Positions 34,036 through 42,594 of a DNA stretch of 49,015 nt are shown in pieces; within the stretch, counting starts at the first letter, position 1, and every line of letters begins with the position of its first letter. The position numbers were made by a program, and so were the translations under genes. The stretch covers positions 19,700 to 68,714 of the forward strand of contig CADAXW010000019.1 in NCBI GenBank assembly GCA_902792005.1. The letters are read 5' to 3'. Source of the stretch: an uncultured Lachnospiraceae bacterium. Its GTDB lineage: Bacteria; Bacillota; Clostridia; Lachnospirales; Lachnospiraceae. The notes under the pieces were generated by a model, which made no database searches, was not told the origin of the DNA, and worked only from the letters and a program-made list of their open reading frames with translations.

Positions 34036-35772
34036 TTAATCTCTTACCTTGATATGGGTCTCACGCAGCTGCATCTCCGTTACCTCGCCCGGAGCGCCGC
34101 ACATCAGATCCTGTCCGGTTCCGCTCATGGGGAACGCGATAACCTCGCGGATATTCTCCTCGTTACGCAGCAGCATGATCATACGGTCTACGCCCGGTGC
34201 CATTCCGGCATGCGGAGGTGCACCAAACTGAAATGCGCTGTAAAGTGCTCCGAACTTCTGCTCCAGTACCTCCTTGGAGTAGCCTGCGATCTCGAAGGCC
34301 TTTTCCATGATCTCCATGTCATGGTTCCGAACTGCACCGGAGGAAAGCTCCACGCCGTTGCATACGATATCGTACTGATATGCCAGAATGTCCAGCGGAT
34401 CCTTCTCCTTCAGTGCTTCCAGACCGCCCTGGGGCATGGAGAAGGGATTGTGTGTAAATGCAGGGCTCTTGGTCTCCTCATCAAACTCATACATGGGGAA
34501 ATCATTGATGTAGCAGAAGCGGTATGCATTCTTCTCAATAAGATCAAGACGCTGTCCCAGCTCATTCCGGATCTGGCCCGCAAACAGGTTTGCACGCTGC
34601 TCCTTATCTGCGATGAAGAAAATGGTATCGCCGATGTTCAGCTTTGCATCTGTCTTAAGCACATCCTTCAGCTCATCGGGGATGAACTTGTCAATGGGCC
34701 CCTTGTAGGATCCGTCCTCCAGAACCTCCAGATAACCGAGGCCTCCCATACCGATGCTCTGCGCAAACTTCAGCATCTTTTCATGCTGACCCTTGGACAG
34801 CTTTCTCGGAACATTGATGGCCCGGACGGTCTTGCCGTGGAACGGCTTGAAGGTACATTTCTGGAAGAAATCCGTCAGATCTATGATACGCAGGGGATTG
34901 CGGAGGTCCGGCTTATCCGTACCGAACTCCAGCATGGCCTGCTTGTAGCTGATGATGGGATAGGGTGCCTCGGTCACCTCATAGCCTTCAGGTGCAAACT
35001 CCTTGAAGGTTGCGGAAAGCACCTCCTCGCCTACCTTGAACACATCCTCCTGTGTTGCAAAGCTCATCTCAAAGTCCAGCTGATAGAACTCACCGGGTGA
35101 ACGGTCTGCTCTCGCATCCTCATCACGGAAGCAGGGAGCGATCTGGAAATACTTATCGAAACCGGAAACCATCAGCAGCTGCTTATACTGCTGGGGTGCC
35201 TGAGGCAGTGCATAGAACTTGCCCTTATACCGGCGGGAGGGAACGATATAATCCCGCGCGCCCTCCGGTGAAGATGCACAGAGGATCGGTGTCTGGATCT
35301 CAACAAAGCCCATCTCCTCCATCTTCTTACGAAGGAAGCTGATCACCTTGGAACGGAACAGGATATTGTCCTTCACCTTCTCATTTCGAAGATCCAGATA
35401 ACGATACTTCAGACGTACGTCCTCGCGTACCTCCTTGGAAGTCACGATCTCGAAGGGAAGCTGTGTATAGACCTTTCCCAGGATGTCGATGGAGTGTGCC
35501 TCCAGCTCGATGGTTCCCGTGGGGATCTTCGGGTTGTAGGTTTCCTCATCCCTGTGCTCCACCAGTCCCTCTACGGAAATGGCCTGCTCTCTGGTAATGC
35601 CGTCCAGCAGCTTCGTGTCACGCAGAACGACCTGCATCACACCGTACATATCGCGAAGATCGATGAAGGATACGCCTCCATGATCCCGGATGTTCTCAAC
35701 CCAGCCTGCCAGGCGGATGTTCTTTCCTACATCTGCTTCACTCATTTTGTCGATGGTTTTGTCTCTGTACAT
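34036..35772 (-). CDS. aspS: Aspartyl-tRNA synthetase
   Basis: A 578-residue class II synthetase of bacterial type. It has the N-terminal OB anticodon domain (IRLAGWVENIRDHGGVSFIDLRD), class II motif 2 (FRDEDARADRSPGEFYQLDFEMSF), the bacterial GAD insertion domain and motif 3 (GMAPGVDRMIMLL). The ORF opens at 35826, but the first 18 codons lie in the T-box leader. The ATG at 35772 with AAGGAAGGA upstream is correct. With gatCAB directly after it, a non-discriminating form also charging tRNA-Asn is possible but not shown. Confidence 0.96.
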   Translation of the reverse strand: MYRDKTIDKMSEADVGKNIRLAGWVENIRDHGGVSFIDLRDMYGVMQVVLRDTKLLDGITREQAISVEGLVEHRDEETYNPKIPTGTIELEAHSIDILGKVYTQLPFEIVTSKEVREDVRLKYRYLDLRNEKVKDNILFRSKVISFLRKKMEEMGFVEIQTPILCASSPEGARDYIVPSRRYKGKFYALPQAPQQYKQLLMVSGFDKYFQIAPCFRDEDARADRSPGEFYQLDFEMSFATQEDVFKVGEEVLSATFKEFAPEGYEVTEAPYPIISYKQAMLEFGTDKPDLRNPLRIIDLTDFFQKCTFKPFHGKTVRAINVPRKLSKGQHEKMLKFAQSIGMGGLGYLEVLEDGSYKGPIDKFIPDELKDVLKTDAKLNIGDTIFFIADKEQRANLFAGQIRNELGQRLDLIEKNAYRFCYINDFPMYEFDEETKSPAFTHNPFSMPQGGLEALKEKDPLDILAYQYDIVCNGVELSSGAVRNHDMEIMEKAFEIAGYSKEVLEQKFGALYSAFQFGAPPHAGMAPGVDRMIMLLRNEENIREVIAFPMSGTGQDLMCGAPGEVTEMQLRETHIKVRD

Positions 35773-35802
35773 AATGATTCCTTCCTTCTTTCTGTTTACG
35801 CG

Positions 35803-36053
35803 AAAACGTCCCGAGGCCTGTAACAAGCCTCGGGACGATTTTCACCGTGGTACCACCCGAATTCAGAAGTATTACGCTTCTGCACTCTTTGCGGCGTAAC
35901 GTGCCGATTACGGGCTGCCCTACTCTTCCTTCGAACAACCGGCTCCGGAGTGTTCCACTCTCCTAAGGTGTCTCATCGCAGCTCTCAGTCCATGACCGCG
36001 ACTCCCTGTCAGTCCTTTTAAGGAGCAGTCTCCTTCTCTGCCTTTGTCAAACT
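35803..36053 (-). promoter_or_regulatory. T-box riboswitch upstream of aspS (probable Asp specifier)
   Basis: A 250-base leader lies between promoter and aspS. The antiterminator T-box sequence GGGTGGTACCACGG is at 35845-35858. It is followed by a terminator with an 11-bp stem (35827-35837 with 35807-35817) and TTTTCG. Upstream, the AG-rich stem I region contains ATGAGACACC, where GAC (35970-35972) followed by A has the usual specifier setting for aspartate. Uncharged tRNA-Asp would stabilise the antiterminator and allow aspS, gatC, gatA and gatB to be transcribed. The specifier is inferred. Confidence 0.85.
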
Positions 36054-36059
36054 GGTGAC

Positions 36060-36088
36060 ATTATAAACGAAAACTCTGAAATAAACAA
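36060..36088 (-). promoter_or_regulatory. Promoter of the aspS-gatCAB operon
   Basis: Minus-strand TTGTTT (36083-36088) and a perfect TATAAT (36060-36065), spacer 17. It lies between the hydrolase stop at 36092 and the T-box leader. Confidence 0.7.
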
Positions 36089-36091
36089 GTA

Positions 36092-37675
36092 TTACTTATA
36101 AAAATGATGTCCGCATGCATCTGTGAACATATAAGAGCGTCCGCAGAATGTGCTTCTCTTGGAAAGACTGTGGAAGAACAGTGCTCCCTTTGCAGTATCT
36201 CCGTGCTTCAGTACATAGTTTACAGCATCGATGGTGCTCTGTGCGATGGTTGTTCTTCCGTATGCGAACTGGCAACGTGCTGTAACAACCTCATACGGTG
36301 TGTCACCGAAGTATCCGTCCATAACACGATTCAGGATTACGGATGCAACGTGTGTCTTGCTCCAGAAATCGCAGTCTCTGGTCTCTGTCTCAACACATCT
36401 CTGCATATAATAGATATCCTCTGCAGACCAGTTACCCCATCCCTCAGGAAGCTTCAGCTGATCCTCTGTGATCTCAGCAACAGAACCTTCCGGATTAACG
36501 CACTCACCGTTCTCGTTAAATACATAGTAGAGACCGTTGATCTGCTCGATGCCTGTGCTCATATCGCCGCTCTTTCCGAGGTAGTACCAGTTACCACCGC
36601 GAAGCAGCCAGCCTCTCTGCATTACACCGTTCTCATCCATGTAATACCACTTGCCGTCGACCTTTCTCCAGCCGGTCTTCATAACACCGCTGTCATGGAA
36701 GTTGTACCACTTGTCCGATACACTCTTCCAGCCTGTAGCCATGGATCCGTCAGAAGAGAGATAATACCACTTGCCGTTCAGCAGCTGCCAGCCTCTCTCC
36801 ATGTTTCCTTCTTCGTCCATGTAATACCACTTGCCGTCATCCTTTGCCCAGCCTGTAGCCATGGATCCGTCATCCTCAAAATAATACCACTTACCGTCCT
36901 GCTTCATCCAGCCTGTCTTCATAACGCCGTTCTTCTTGAAGTAATGCTTCTCGCCGTTAAGCTCCATCCAGCCTGTCTGAAGGATTCCGTTTTCATCGAA
37001 ATAATAGGACTTTCCGTTGATCTCCTGGAGGCCGGTCACTTTCTTTCCGTCCTCACCCCGGTAATACTTATTTCCGTTCTTGATCTTCCAACCGCTCTTC
37101 TTAACCTGCTTTACCTTCTTCACTGCCTTTGCAGTTGCTGCAGTCTTTACAGTCTTCTTAGAAGTCTCCTTTGCGGTTTTCTTTACTGTAGTACCCTTGC
37201 TTGCAGTATCAACTGCCTTGACATCCTCCTGCTTCTGGACAGAGCCCTCAGCAGCGCCTGATGTCTCATTATCATCCTCGTCGTCTGTATCGTCTACGTC
37301 GTTATTATCATCTGTATCGTCTGTATCGTCTGTATCGTCCGCGTCGTCTGCATCATCTGCGTCGTCTGCATCATCTGCATCATCTGCGTCGTCTGCATCA
37401 TCTGCATCATCTGCGTCGTCCGCATCATCTGCATCATCTGCATCATCTGCATCGTCGTCTTCCTCTTCAAAGACAACCTTCTCGCCCTCGACGTCATCAC
37501 CGTAGTCCTCATTGTCCTCTGTATCCTTCACAACGGAAGCATTTACAGCGTCCAGATCGGCAGCAAGGGCCTCCTGCTGTACCGACTCATCTGCACTTGA
37601 TGTCATATGCGGAACAAAACACACAGCTAAAACAAGCAGGACTACCATTATTAACGATATTCTTCTTGCATTCAT
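36092..37675 (-). CDS. Secreted cell wall hydrolase: acidic repeat linker, cell-wall-binding repeats, SleB-type hydrolase domain
   Basis: About 527 residues. A signal peptide (MNARRISLIMVVLLVLAVCF) is followed by an acidic segment with some 13 DDA and several DDT units, then a Lys/Thr-rich basic stretch (KKTAKETSKKTVKTAATAKA). About ten 20-residue cell-wall-binding repeats of the GW-x-GKWYY type follow (roughly residues 200-410). The C-terminal domain (EDIYYMQRCVETETRD...THVASVILNRV) matches the SleB/Hydrolase_2 family that cuts peptidoglycan glycans. The ATG at 37675 is chosen because the start at 37735 lies at the predicted transcription start. It is likely exported and wall-bound. Confidence 0.85.
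   Translation of the reverse strand: MNARRISLIMVVLLVLAVCFVPHMTSSADESVQQEALAADLDAVNASVVKDTEDNEDYGDDVEGEKVVFEEEDDDADDADDADDADDADDADDADDADDADDADDADDADDADDTDDTDDTDDNNDVDDTDDEDDNETSGAAEGSVQKQEDVKAVDTASKGTTVKKTAKETSKKTVKTAATAKAVKKVKQVKKSGWKIKNGNKYYRGEDGKKVTGLQEINGKSYYFDENGILQTGWMELNGEKHYFKKNGVMKTGWMKQDGKWYYFEDDGSMATGWAKDDGKWYYMDEEGNMERGWQLLNGKWYYLSSDGSMATGWKSVSDKWYNFHDSGVMKTGWRKVDGKWYYMDENGVMQRGWLLRGGNWYYLGKSGDMSTGIEQINGLYYVFNENGECVNPEGSVAEITEDQLKLPEGWGNWSAEDIYYMQRCVETETRDCDFWSKTHVASVILNRVMDGYFGDTPYEVVTARCQFAYGRTTIAQSTIDAVNYVLKHGDTAKGALFFHSLSKRSTFCGRSYMFTDACGHHFYK
37311..37459. repeat. 9-bp coding minisatellite (Asp-Asp-Ala / Asp-Asp-Thr)
   Basis: About 16 tandem copies of a 9-base unit such as tctgcatca or tctgcgtcg within the hydrolase gene. 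A higher-order alternation of gcatcatct and gcgtcgtct is visible. It encodes the acidic linker and is likely to vary in copy number between strains without shifting the frame. Confidence 0.85.
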
Positions 37676-37743
37676 CTTCTTCTGTTCTCTCCTTTTCGGG
37701 AATACAGGGACGCAAATCCCCCCTAGTTTCTTCATGTTTCAGA

Positions 37744-37772
37744 ATTGTATCAGACATTTACTTTTTTGTCAA
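37744..37772 (-). promoter_or_regulatory. Promoter of the SleB-type hydrolase gene
   Basis: A consensus TTGACA (37767-37772) and TACAAT (37744-37749) with a 17-base spacer on the minus strand. The start near 37737 leaves a leader of about 60 bases to the ATG at 37675. A second TTGACA and the palindrome ACTATATATAGT lie further upstream near 37830-37850. Confidence 0.8.
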
Positions 37773-37854
37773 TAAACTATTAAGAAAATGTTACATTTGC
37801 GTGTAAAAAAGTTAAAAAAACACTATATATAGTATGTCAACCTGAATGCATACA

Positions 37855-37896
37855 CAAGAAAAAGCAGGAAACCACAGGGGTTTTCCTGTGGTTTCC
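37855..37896 (-). terminator. Terminator after rfbH
   Basis: A perfect 12-bp stem (37885-37896 with 37867-37878, six-base loop) is followed on the minus strand by TGCTTTTTCTTG. It ends the dapL-rfbF-rfbG-rfbH transcript. Confidence 0.9.
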
Positions 37897-37959
37897 GACA
37901 TTTTCCGATTCAATTTCATACTATTATATGCAAAATCAAATGTTACACAAATGAAACAT

Positions 37960-39315
37960 TTATGCACATGCTTCCTTTAACGCCTGAACCATGGCGTCCA
38001 GCTTCTCCTTCGTCATTCCGGGATAGACTCCGATCCAGAAGGTATTCTCCATGATCCGGTTTGTCACATCCAGCGGACCGGACACACGGTAGGCATCGGT
38101 TCCGCGGATCTGATCAAAGCAGGGATGCAGGGTCAGATTGCCGCTGAACAGCAGTCGGGTCTGGATATTATGCTCCTCCAGGTAACGGGTCACCGCATTT
38201 CTGGAAAGCCCTGTCTCCGGCCGGACCGTGATCAGGAAACCAAACCAGGAGGGTTCGGAATCCGGTTCCGGCTCCGGAAGGATCAGCCGATCCGAAAGCA
38301 CCTCCAGCTGCTGCCTGAGATAATCCCAGTTCTCCCTTCTTCTCCGGATGAATTCCGGGAACTTATGAAGCTGCTCCACACCGATGGCCGCCTGAAGGTC
38401 GGTCACCTTCAGATTGTAGCCGAAATGACTGTATACATACTTATGGTCATAGCCCTGGGGGAGCTCACCGAACTGCCCGTCAAACCGGTGTCCGCAGAGA
38501 TTGTCCCGGCCGGAGGGACATACGCAGTCTCTTCCCCAGTCCCGCATGGAAAGAAGGATCTTATGAAGAAGCGGATCATCGGTATAGACCGCACCTCCCT
38601 CTCCCATGGTCATATGGTGCGGGGGATAGAAGGATGAGGTTCCGATATCACCCCAGGTTCCTGTATACTTCGTAACGCCGTCCAGGGTCACCTTTGACCC
38701 CAGAGCGTCGCAGTTATCCTCAACCAGCCACAGGTTATGCCTGTCACAGAACTCCTTTACCTTCCGAACAGAAAAGGGATTCCCCAGGGTGTGCGCGATC
38801 ATGACCGCCTTTGTCTTTTCCGACAGTGCACCCTCCAGCTGATCCACATCGATATTATACTGCGGGATCGTAACATCCACAAAAACAGGCACCGCCCCGT
38901 ACTGCAGGATGGGGCTTACCGTGGTGGGAAAACCGCAGGCAACGGTGATCACCTCATCCCCCCTGCGGATCTGACGATCCCCGAGGAGCGGTGACGTCAG
39001 CGCCATAAATGCCAGCAGATTCGCCGAGGAGCCGCTGTTTACCAGATGCACGTAACGCACGCCCAGCCACTCCGCAAACTCCTTCTCCATCTGATCTGCA
39101 AAACGTCCTGTGGTGAGCCAGAAATCCAGAACCGCGTCCGTAAGGGACAGCATCTCCTTCTCATCATAAACCCGTGACGCATAGGCGATCCGATCTCCCG
39201 GCTCGTAGCTCCTCTCTTGCTCCGGCTTTTTCACCTCTCTGTAGTATTCAGCCACCAGCTCTTTGATCATGCTGCGCAGCTCACTTTCTTTTGTCTTATT
39301 TGTCTTATCGTTCAT
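37960..39315 (-). CDS. rfbH: CDP-4-dehydro-6-deoxyglucose 3-dehydratase (E1, RfbH/DdhC)
   Basis: A 451-residue PMP-dependent, iron-sulfur dehydratase of the aminotransferase fold. It removes the C3 hydroxyl of CDP-4-keto-6-deoxyglucose. The usual PLP lysine is replaced by His in SFYPPHHMTMGEGG, a mark of E1 enzymes. The [2Fe-2S] cysteines appear as CVCPSGRDNLC (C-x-C-x7-C) with a further Cys in VEDNCDALG. The ATG at 39315 follows TTGGGAG. A partner flavin/iron-sulfur reductase (E3) is needed to finish the reaction and is not in this window. Confidence 0.93.
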   Translation of the reverse strand: MNDKTNKTKESELRSMIKELVAEYYREVKKPEQERSYEPGDRIAYASRVYDEKEMLSLTDAVLDFWLTTGRFADQMEKEFAEWLGVRYVHLVNSGSSANLLAFMALTSPLLGDRQIRRGDEVITVACGFPTTVSPILQYGAVPVFVDVTIPQYNIDVDQLEGALSEKTKAVMIAHTLGNPFSVRKVKEFCDRHNLWLVEDNCDALGSKVTLDGVTKYTGTWGDIGTSSFYPPHHMTMGEGGAVYTDDPLLHKILLSMRDWGRDCVCPSGRDNLCGHRFDGQFGELPQGYDHKYVYSHFGYNLKVTDLQAAIGVEQLHKFPEFIRRRRENWDYLRQQLEVLSDRLILPEPEPDSEPSWFGFLITVRPETGLSRNAVTRYLEEHNIQTRLLFSGNLTLHPCFDQIRGTDAYRVSGPLDVTNRIMENTFWIGVYPGMTKEKLDAMVQALKEACA

Positions 39316-39330
39316 AACGACTCCCAATCT

Positions 39331-40422
39331 CTATTCTCCGGAAAGAAAGGCCCGGATCTCCCGGTTCATTTCCGCTTCCACATCTCCGCCTGCAGCATAA
39401 ACGCCGGTCCATGCCACCGTCTCCTCCAGAGCCCGGTCGATATTCCAGACCGGCTTCCATCCAAAGGTACTGCGGGCCAGACTGCAGTCCAGCTTGAGAA
39501 ATGTAGCCTCATGCGGCCCCACATTCCCCACGTCTTCCCAGGTAAGCTCCGGTGCCCCCTCAGCTCTTGCCGAATTCCAGGCTTTGCAGAACCGGGTCAC
39601 AAGATCTCCTGTGGTCACACAGTCCGCATCCTCCGGTCCGATGTTATAGGCTCCGGCCAGCTCAGGATCCAGGGCCTGCGCCCTGAGGATCGTCAGGTAC
39701 ATAAAGAGGGGTTCCAGAACATGCTGGAAGGGACGGATGGAATAGGGATTCCTAACCCGGATCACCTCTCCCTTCATTGCCGCCCGGACACTGTCCGGAA
39801 TGATCCGGTCTCTGGCGAAATCACCGCCGCCGATCACATTTCCGGCACGGGCTGTGGATACAGCCACACCTGCCTCCTTCAGGAAAGAGTTTACATAACT
39901 ATGTGTCACCAGCTCTGAGCAGGACTTGGAATTGGAATAGGGATCATAGCCGTCCAGGGGCTCATCCTCCCGAAAGGCCTCTCCCCGCTCCTCATTCTTA
40001 TAAACCTTGTCCGTCGTCACATTTACAAAGGATCGGACTGACGGTGTCAGCCGGACCGCCTCACAGAGATTCACGGTTCCCATGACATTTGTCTCATAGG
40101 TATACCTGGGCATCTCATATGACGTTCTGACGATGGGCTGGGCTGCCATATGCAGCACAAGCTCAGGCTTCTCCTCCTGCATCACTTGAAGAAGCCGGTC
40201 ATAATCCCGGATATCCGCGATCACGGAACGAAGCTGTCCGCTCTCCTCCATGCTCCCTGCAGCCATGGGATAAAGAGCATCCTTATCCGGCGCAAGTGAA
40301 AAACCGACCACCCGGGCTCCGGCCAAAGCCAGAATGCGGCAGAGCCAGCTGCCTTTAAACCCTGTGTGGCCGGTTACCAGGATCTTTTTATCTTTGAAAA
40401 ATTCAAGTTCCTGTTTGGTCAT
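39331..40422 (-). CDS. rfbG: CDP-glucose 4,6-dehydratase
   Basis: A 363-residue extended SDR enzyme. It has the NAD-binding VTGHTGFKGSWLCRIL and the catalytic YxxxK in DPYSNSKSCSEL, with VTTDKVYKN. It converts CDP-glucose to CDP-4-keto-6-deoxyglucose, the substrate of RfbH. The ATG follows GGGAGAAA. Three bases separate it from rfbF and 15 from rfbH, so the three are one operon in pathway order. Confidence 0.95.
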   Translation of the reverse strand: MTKQELEFFKDKKILVTGHTGFKGSWLCRILALAGARVVGFSLAPDKDALYPMAAGSMEESGQLRSVIADIRDYDRLLQVMQEEKPELVLHMAAQPIVRTSYEMPRYTYETNVMGTVNLCEAVRLTPSVRSFVNVTTDKVYKNEERGEAFREDEPLDGYDPYSNSKSCSELVTHSYVNSFLKEAGVAVSTARAGNVIGGGDFARDRIIPDSVRAAMKGEVIRVRNPYSIRPFQHVLEPLFMYLTILRAQALDPELAGAYNIGPEDADCVTTGDLVTRFCKAWNSARAEGAPELTWEDVGNVGPHEATFLKLDCSLARSTFGWKPVWNIDRALEETVAWTGVYAAGGDVEAEMNREIRAFLSGE

Positions 40423-40425
40423 ACT

Positions 40426-41208
40426 TTATTTCTCCCACTTCATCCAAGGTGCTTCGTGGTTTGTGATCATGCGGTCCAGAAGATCCATCTCCCGCTTCGT
40501 ATCCATGCACTGCCAGAAGCCGTCATACTCATAGGCGGACAGCTGTCCCTCCTTTGCCAGCTGACGCATGGGCTTTTGCTCGAAAATAGTTGTATCATCC
40601 TCCAGATAACCAAACACCGCCGGCTCCAGCACCATGTAGCCTCCGTTGATCCTGGCGGAATCCGTCTCCTCCTTCTCCCGGAAGGAGGTGATCAGCTTGG
40701 ACTCCTGATCCACATCCAGAACGCCGAAGCGCTGGCCGAATCGGATGGCAGTAATGGTAGCGATCTTCCCCTGCTCCTGATGGAACTGAAGAAGCTCGTT
40801 CATATCGATGGTGCAGACCGCATCACCGTAGGTCAGCATGAAGGGCTCATCCCCCACATACTTATGGATCCGCCGAACACGGCCTCCCGTCATGGTATCC
40901 AGCCCGGTATCCACTATGGTTACCTTCCAGGGCTCTGCCACGTTGTTATGCACCGTCATGCGGTTCTCATTTGTAAAATCAAATGTGATATCGCTGTTAT
41001 GCAGGTAATAGTTTGCAAACCACTCCTTGATGATGTGCTGCTTATAGCCGGCACAGATGATAAAGTCATTAAACCCATGATAGGAATACTCCTTCATGAT
41101 ATGCCACAGAATGGGCTTCCCGCCGATCTCGATCATCGGCTTCGGTCTCAGATGACTTTCCTCACTGATCCGGGTACCATAACCACCCGCAAGAATTACT
41201 ACCTTCAT
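40426..41208 (-). CDS. rfbF: Glucose-1-phosphate cytidylyltransferase
   Basis: A 260-residue nucleotidyltransferase making CDP-glucose from CTP and glucose 1-phosphate. MKVVILAGGYGTRISEESHLRPKPMIEIGGKPILWHIMK is the complete signature loop. TYGDAVCTIDMN and FWQCMDTKREMDLL are also typical. The ATG has GGGGGA upstream. It is the first committed step of CDP-3,6-dideoxyhexose synthesis and lies 86 bases after dapL, with no clear promoter between them. Confidence 0.96.
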   Translation of the reverse strand: MKVVILAGGYGTRISEESHLRPKPMIEIGGKPILWHIMKEYSYHGFNDFIICAGYKQHIIKEWFANYYLHNSDITFDFTNENRMTVHNNVAEPWKVTIVDTGLDTMTGGRVRRIHKYVGDEPFMLTYGDAVCTIDMNELLQFHQEQGKIATITAIRFGQRFGVLDVDQESKLITSFREKEETDSARINGGYMVLEPAVFGYLEDDTTIFEQKPMRQLAKEGQLSAYEYDGFWQCMDTKREMDLLDRMITNHEAPWMKWEK

Positions 41209-41294
41209 ATGCTATCCCCCAAATGTATACGCCCGTCAGAACACAGCGCCATGCACTCCCCCGGCGCTTCATGCTCCTGCAGCGTCTCGTTCGA

Positions 41295-42512
41295 TTACAG
41301 AGCCTTGATCCTCTCCATCGCCTCTACGGAATTCTCGTAGCTTCCGAACGCGGTAAGACGGAAATGTCCTTCTCCGCTGGGGCCGAAGCCTGAGCCCGGA
41401 GTACCTACTACATTTGCCTTCTCCAGCAGGAAATCGAAGAATTCCCAGGAGGTCATGCCATCCGGTGTCTTCAGCCAGATATAGGGCGCATTTACTCCGC
41501 CGGATACAGTATAGCCTGCTGACTTCAGGCCATCGTAGATCACCTTCGCATTATTCATATAGTATGCGATCTGCTCTCTGGTCTGGCGCTGTCCCTCTTC
41601 GGAATAAACAGCCTCTCCTGCCCTCTGAATGATGTAGGGCGCACCGTTGAACTTGGTTCCGTGACGACGGGCCCACAGAGCGTGCAGAGATACGCCATCC
41701 GCATCCTTAAGGTCCTTGGGGATCACGGCATAACCGAGACGTGTTCCTGTAAATCCTGCATTCTTGGAGAAGCTTCTCAGCTCAATGGCGCAATCTCTTG
41801 CTCCCTCACACTCGAAAATGGAGTGCGGAACGCCTGCTTCACTGATATATGCTTCATAAGCAGCATCATATACGATCACTGCCTTATTCTTATTTGCATA
41901 ATCCACCCACTCCTGCAGCTCGGCCTTGGAAATGGTCGCACCGGTGGGGTTGTTGGGGAAGCACAGATAGATCAGGTCCGGCACTTCCTTCGGCAGCTCC
42001 GGAGAATACCCGTTTGCTGCAGTACAGGGCATGTAGATCACATTGCTCCAAAGACCGGTTGTCTCATCATAGGTACCTGTGCGGCCGGCCATTACATTTG
42101 TGTCCACATAAACCGGATAAACCGGATCGCAAACGGCGATCTTTGTGTCCTTTGCAAAGATCTCCTGGATATTGGCGGAATCACTCTTTGCTCCGTCTGA
42201 AATGAAGATCTCCTCAGCTGTGATATCCGTTCCCAGAGGACGGAATACCTTCTCGGCAATGGTCTCGCGAAGGAACTGGTAACCCAGATCCGGGGAATAA
42301 CCATGGAAGGTCTCAGCTGCGGCCATTTCATCCGTTGCCTTATGGATCGCATCGATCACAGCAGGACAAAGGGGCTGTGTCACATCACCGATCCCGAGAC
42401 GGATGACCTTCTTGTCCGGATTCGCTTCTGTAAAAGCAGCAACCTTCTTGGCGATGGTTGAGAACAGATAGCTGCCCGGCAGTTTTAAATAATCACCATT
42501 TGCATGAATCAT
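41295..42512 (-). CDS. dapL: LL-diaminopimelate aminotransferase
   Basis: A 405-residue class I/II PLP aminotransferase. It makes LL-DAP directly from tetrahydrodipicolinate, a one-step route to lysine and meso-DAP. Visible are MIHANGDYLKLPGSYLFSTIAKK, GIGDVTQPL, the PLP lysine in SFSKNAGFTGTRLGY and NNPTGA. It suggests meso-DAP in the wall. The ATG follows GAGG at eight bases. The gene has its own promoter and leads the rfbFGH genes. Confidence 0.95.
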   Translation of the reverse strand: MIHANGDYLKLPGSYLFSTIAKKVAAFTEANPDKKVIRLGIGDVTQPLCPAVIDAIHKATDEMAAAETFHGYSPDLGYQFLRETIAEKVFRPLGTDITAEEIFISDGAKSDSANIQEIFAKDTKIAVCDPVYPVYVDTNVMAGRTGTYDETTGLWSNVIYMPCTAANGYSPELPKEVPDLIYLCFPNNPTGATISKAELQEWVDYANKNKAVIVYDAAYEAYISEAGVPHSIFECEGARDCAIELRSFSKNAGFTGTRLGYAVIPKDLKDADGVSLHALWARRHGTKFNGAPYIIQRAGEAVYSEEGQRQTREQIAYYMNNAKVIYDGLKSAGYTVSGGVNAPYIWLKTPDGMTSWEFFDFLLEKANVVGTPGSGFGPSGEGHFRLTAFGSYENSVEAMERIKAL

Positions 42513-42557
42513 TGTATATACCTCATTCTTTCTGTAAGACTAAAATGCATTCACCCT

Positions 42558-42586
42558 ATTATAACCAGTTTGGCTTATTTTTTCCA
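42558..42586 (-). promoter_or_regulatory. Promoter of dapL-rfbFGH
   Basis: A perfect TATAAT (42558-42563) and a weak TGGAAA -35 (42581-42586), spacer 17, on the minus strand. The -10 lies 46 bases upstream of the dapL start codon. Confidence 0.55.
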
Positions 42587-42594
42587 CCCGAATA

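Noticed and set aside
37294-37512. Met/Gln-Thr-rich open frame within the minisatellite
   Set aside because: It is another reading frame of the Asp-Asp-Ala repeat inside the hydrolase gene.
37676-37735. Longer N-terminus for the SleB-type hydrolase
   Set aside because: The consensus promoter places the transcription start at about 37737, which would make that ATG leaderless, and a signal peptide begins only at the inner ATG.
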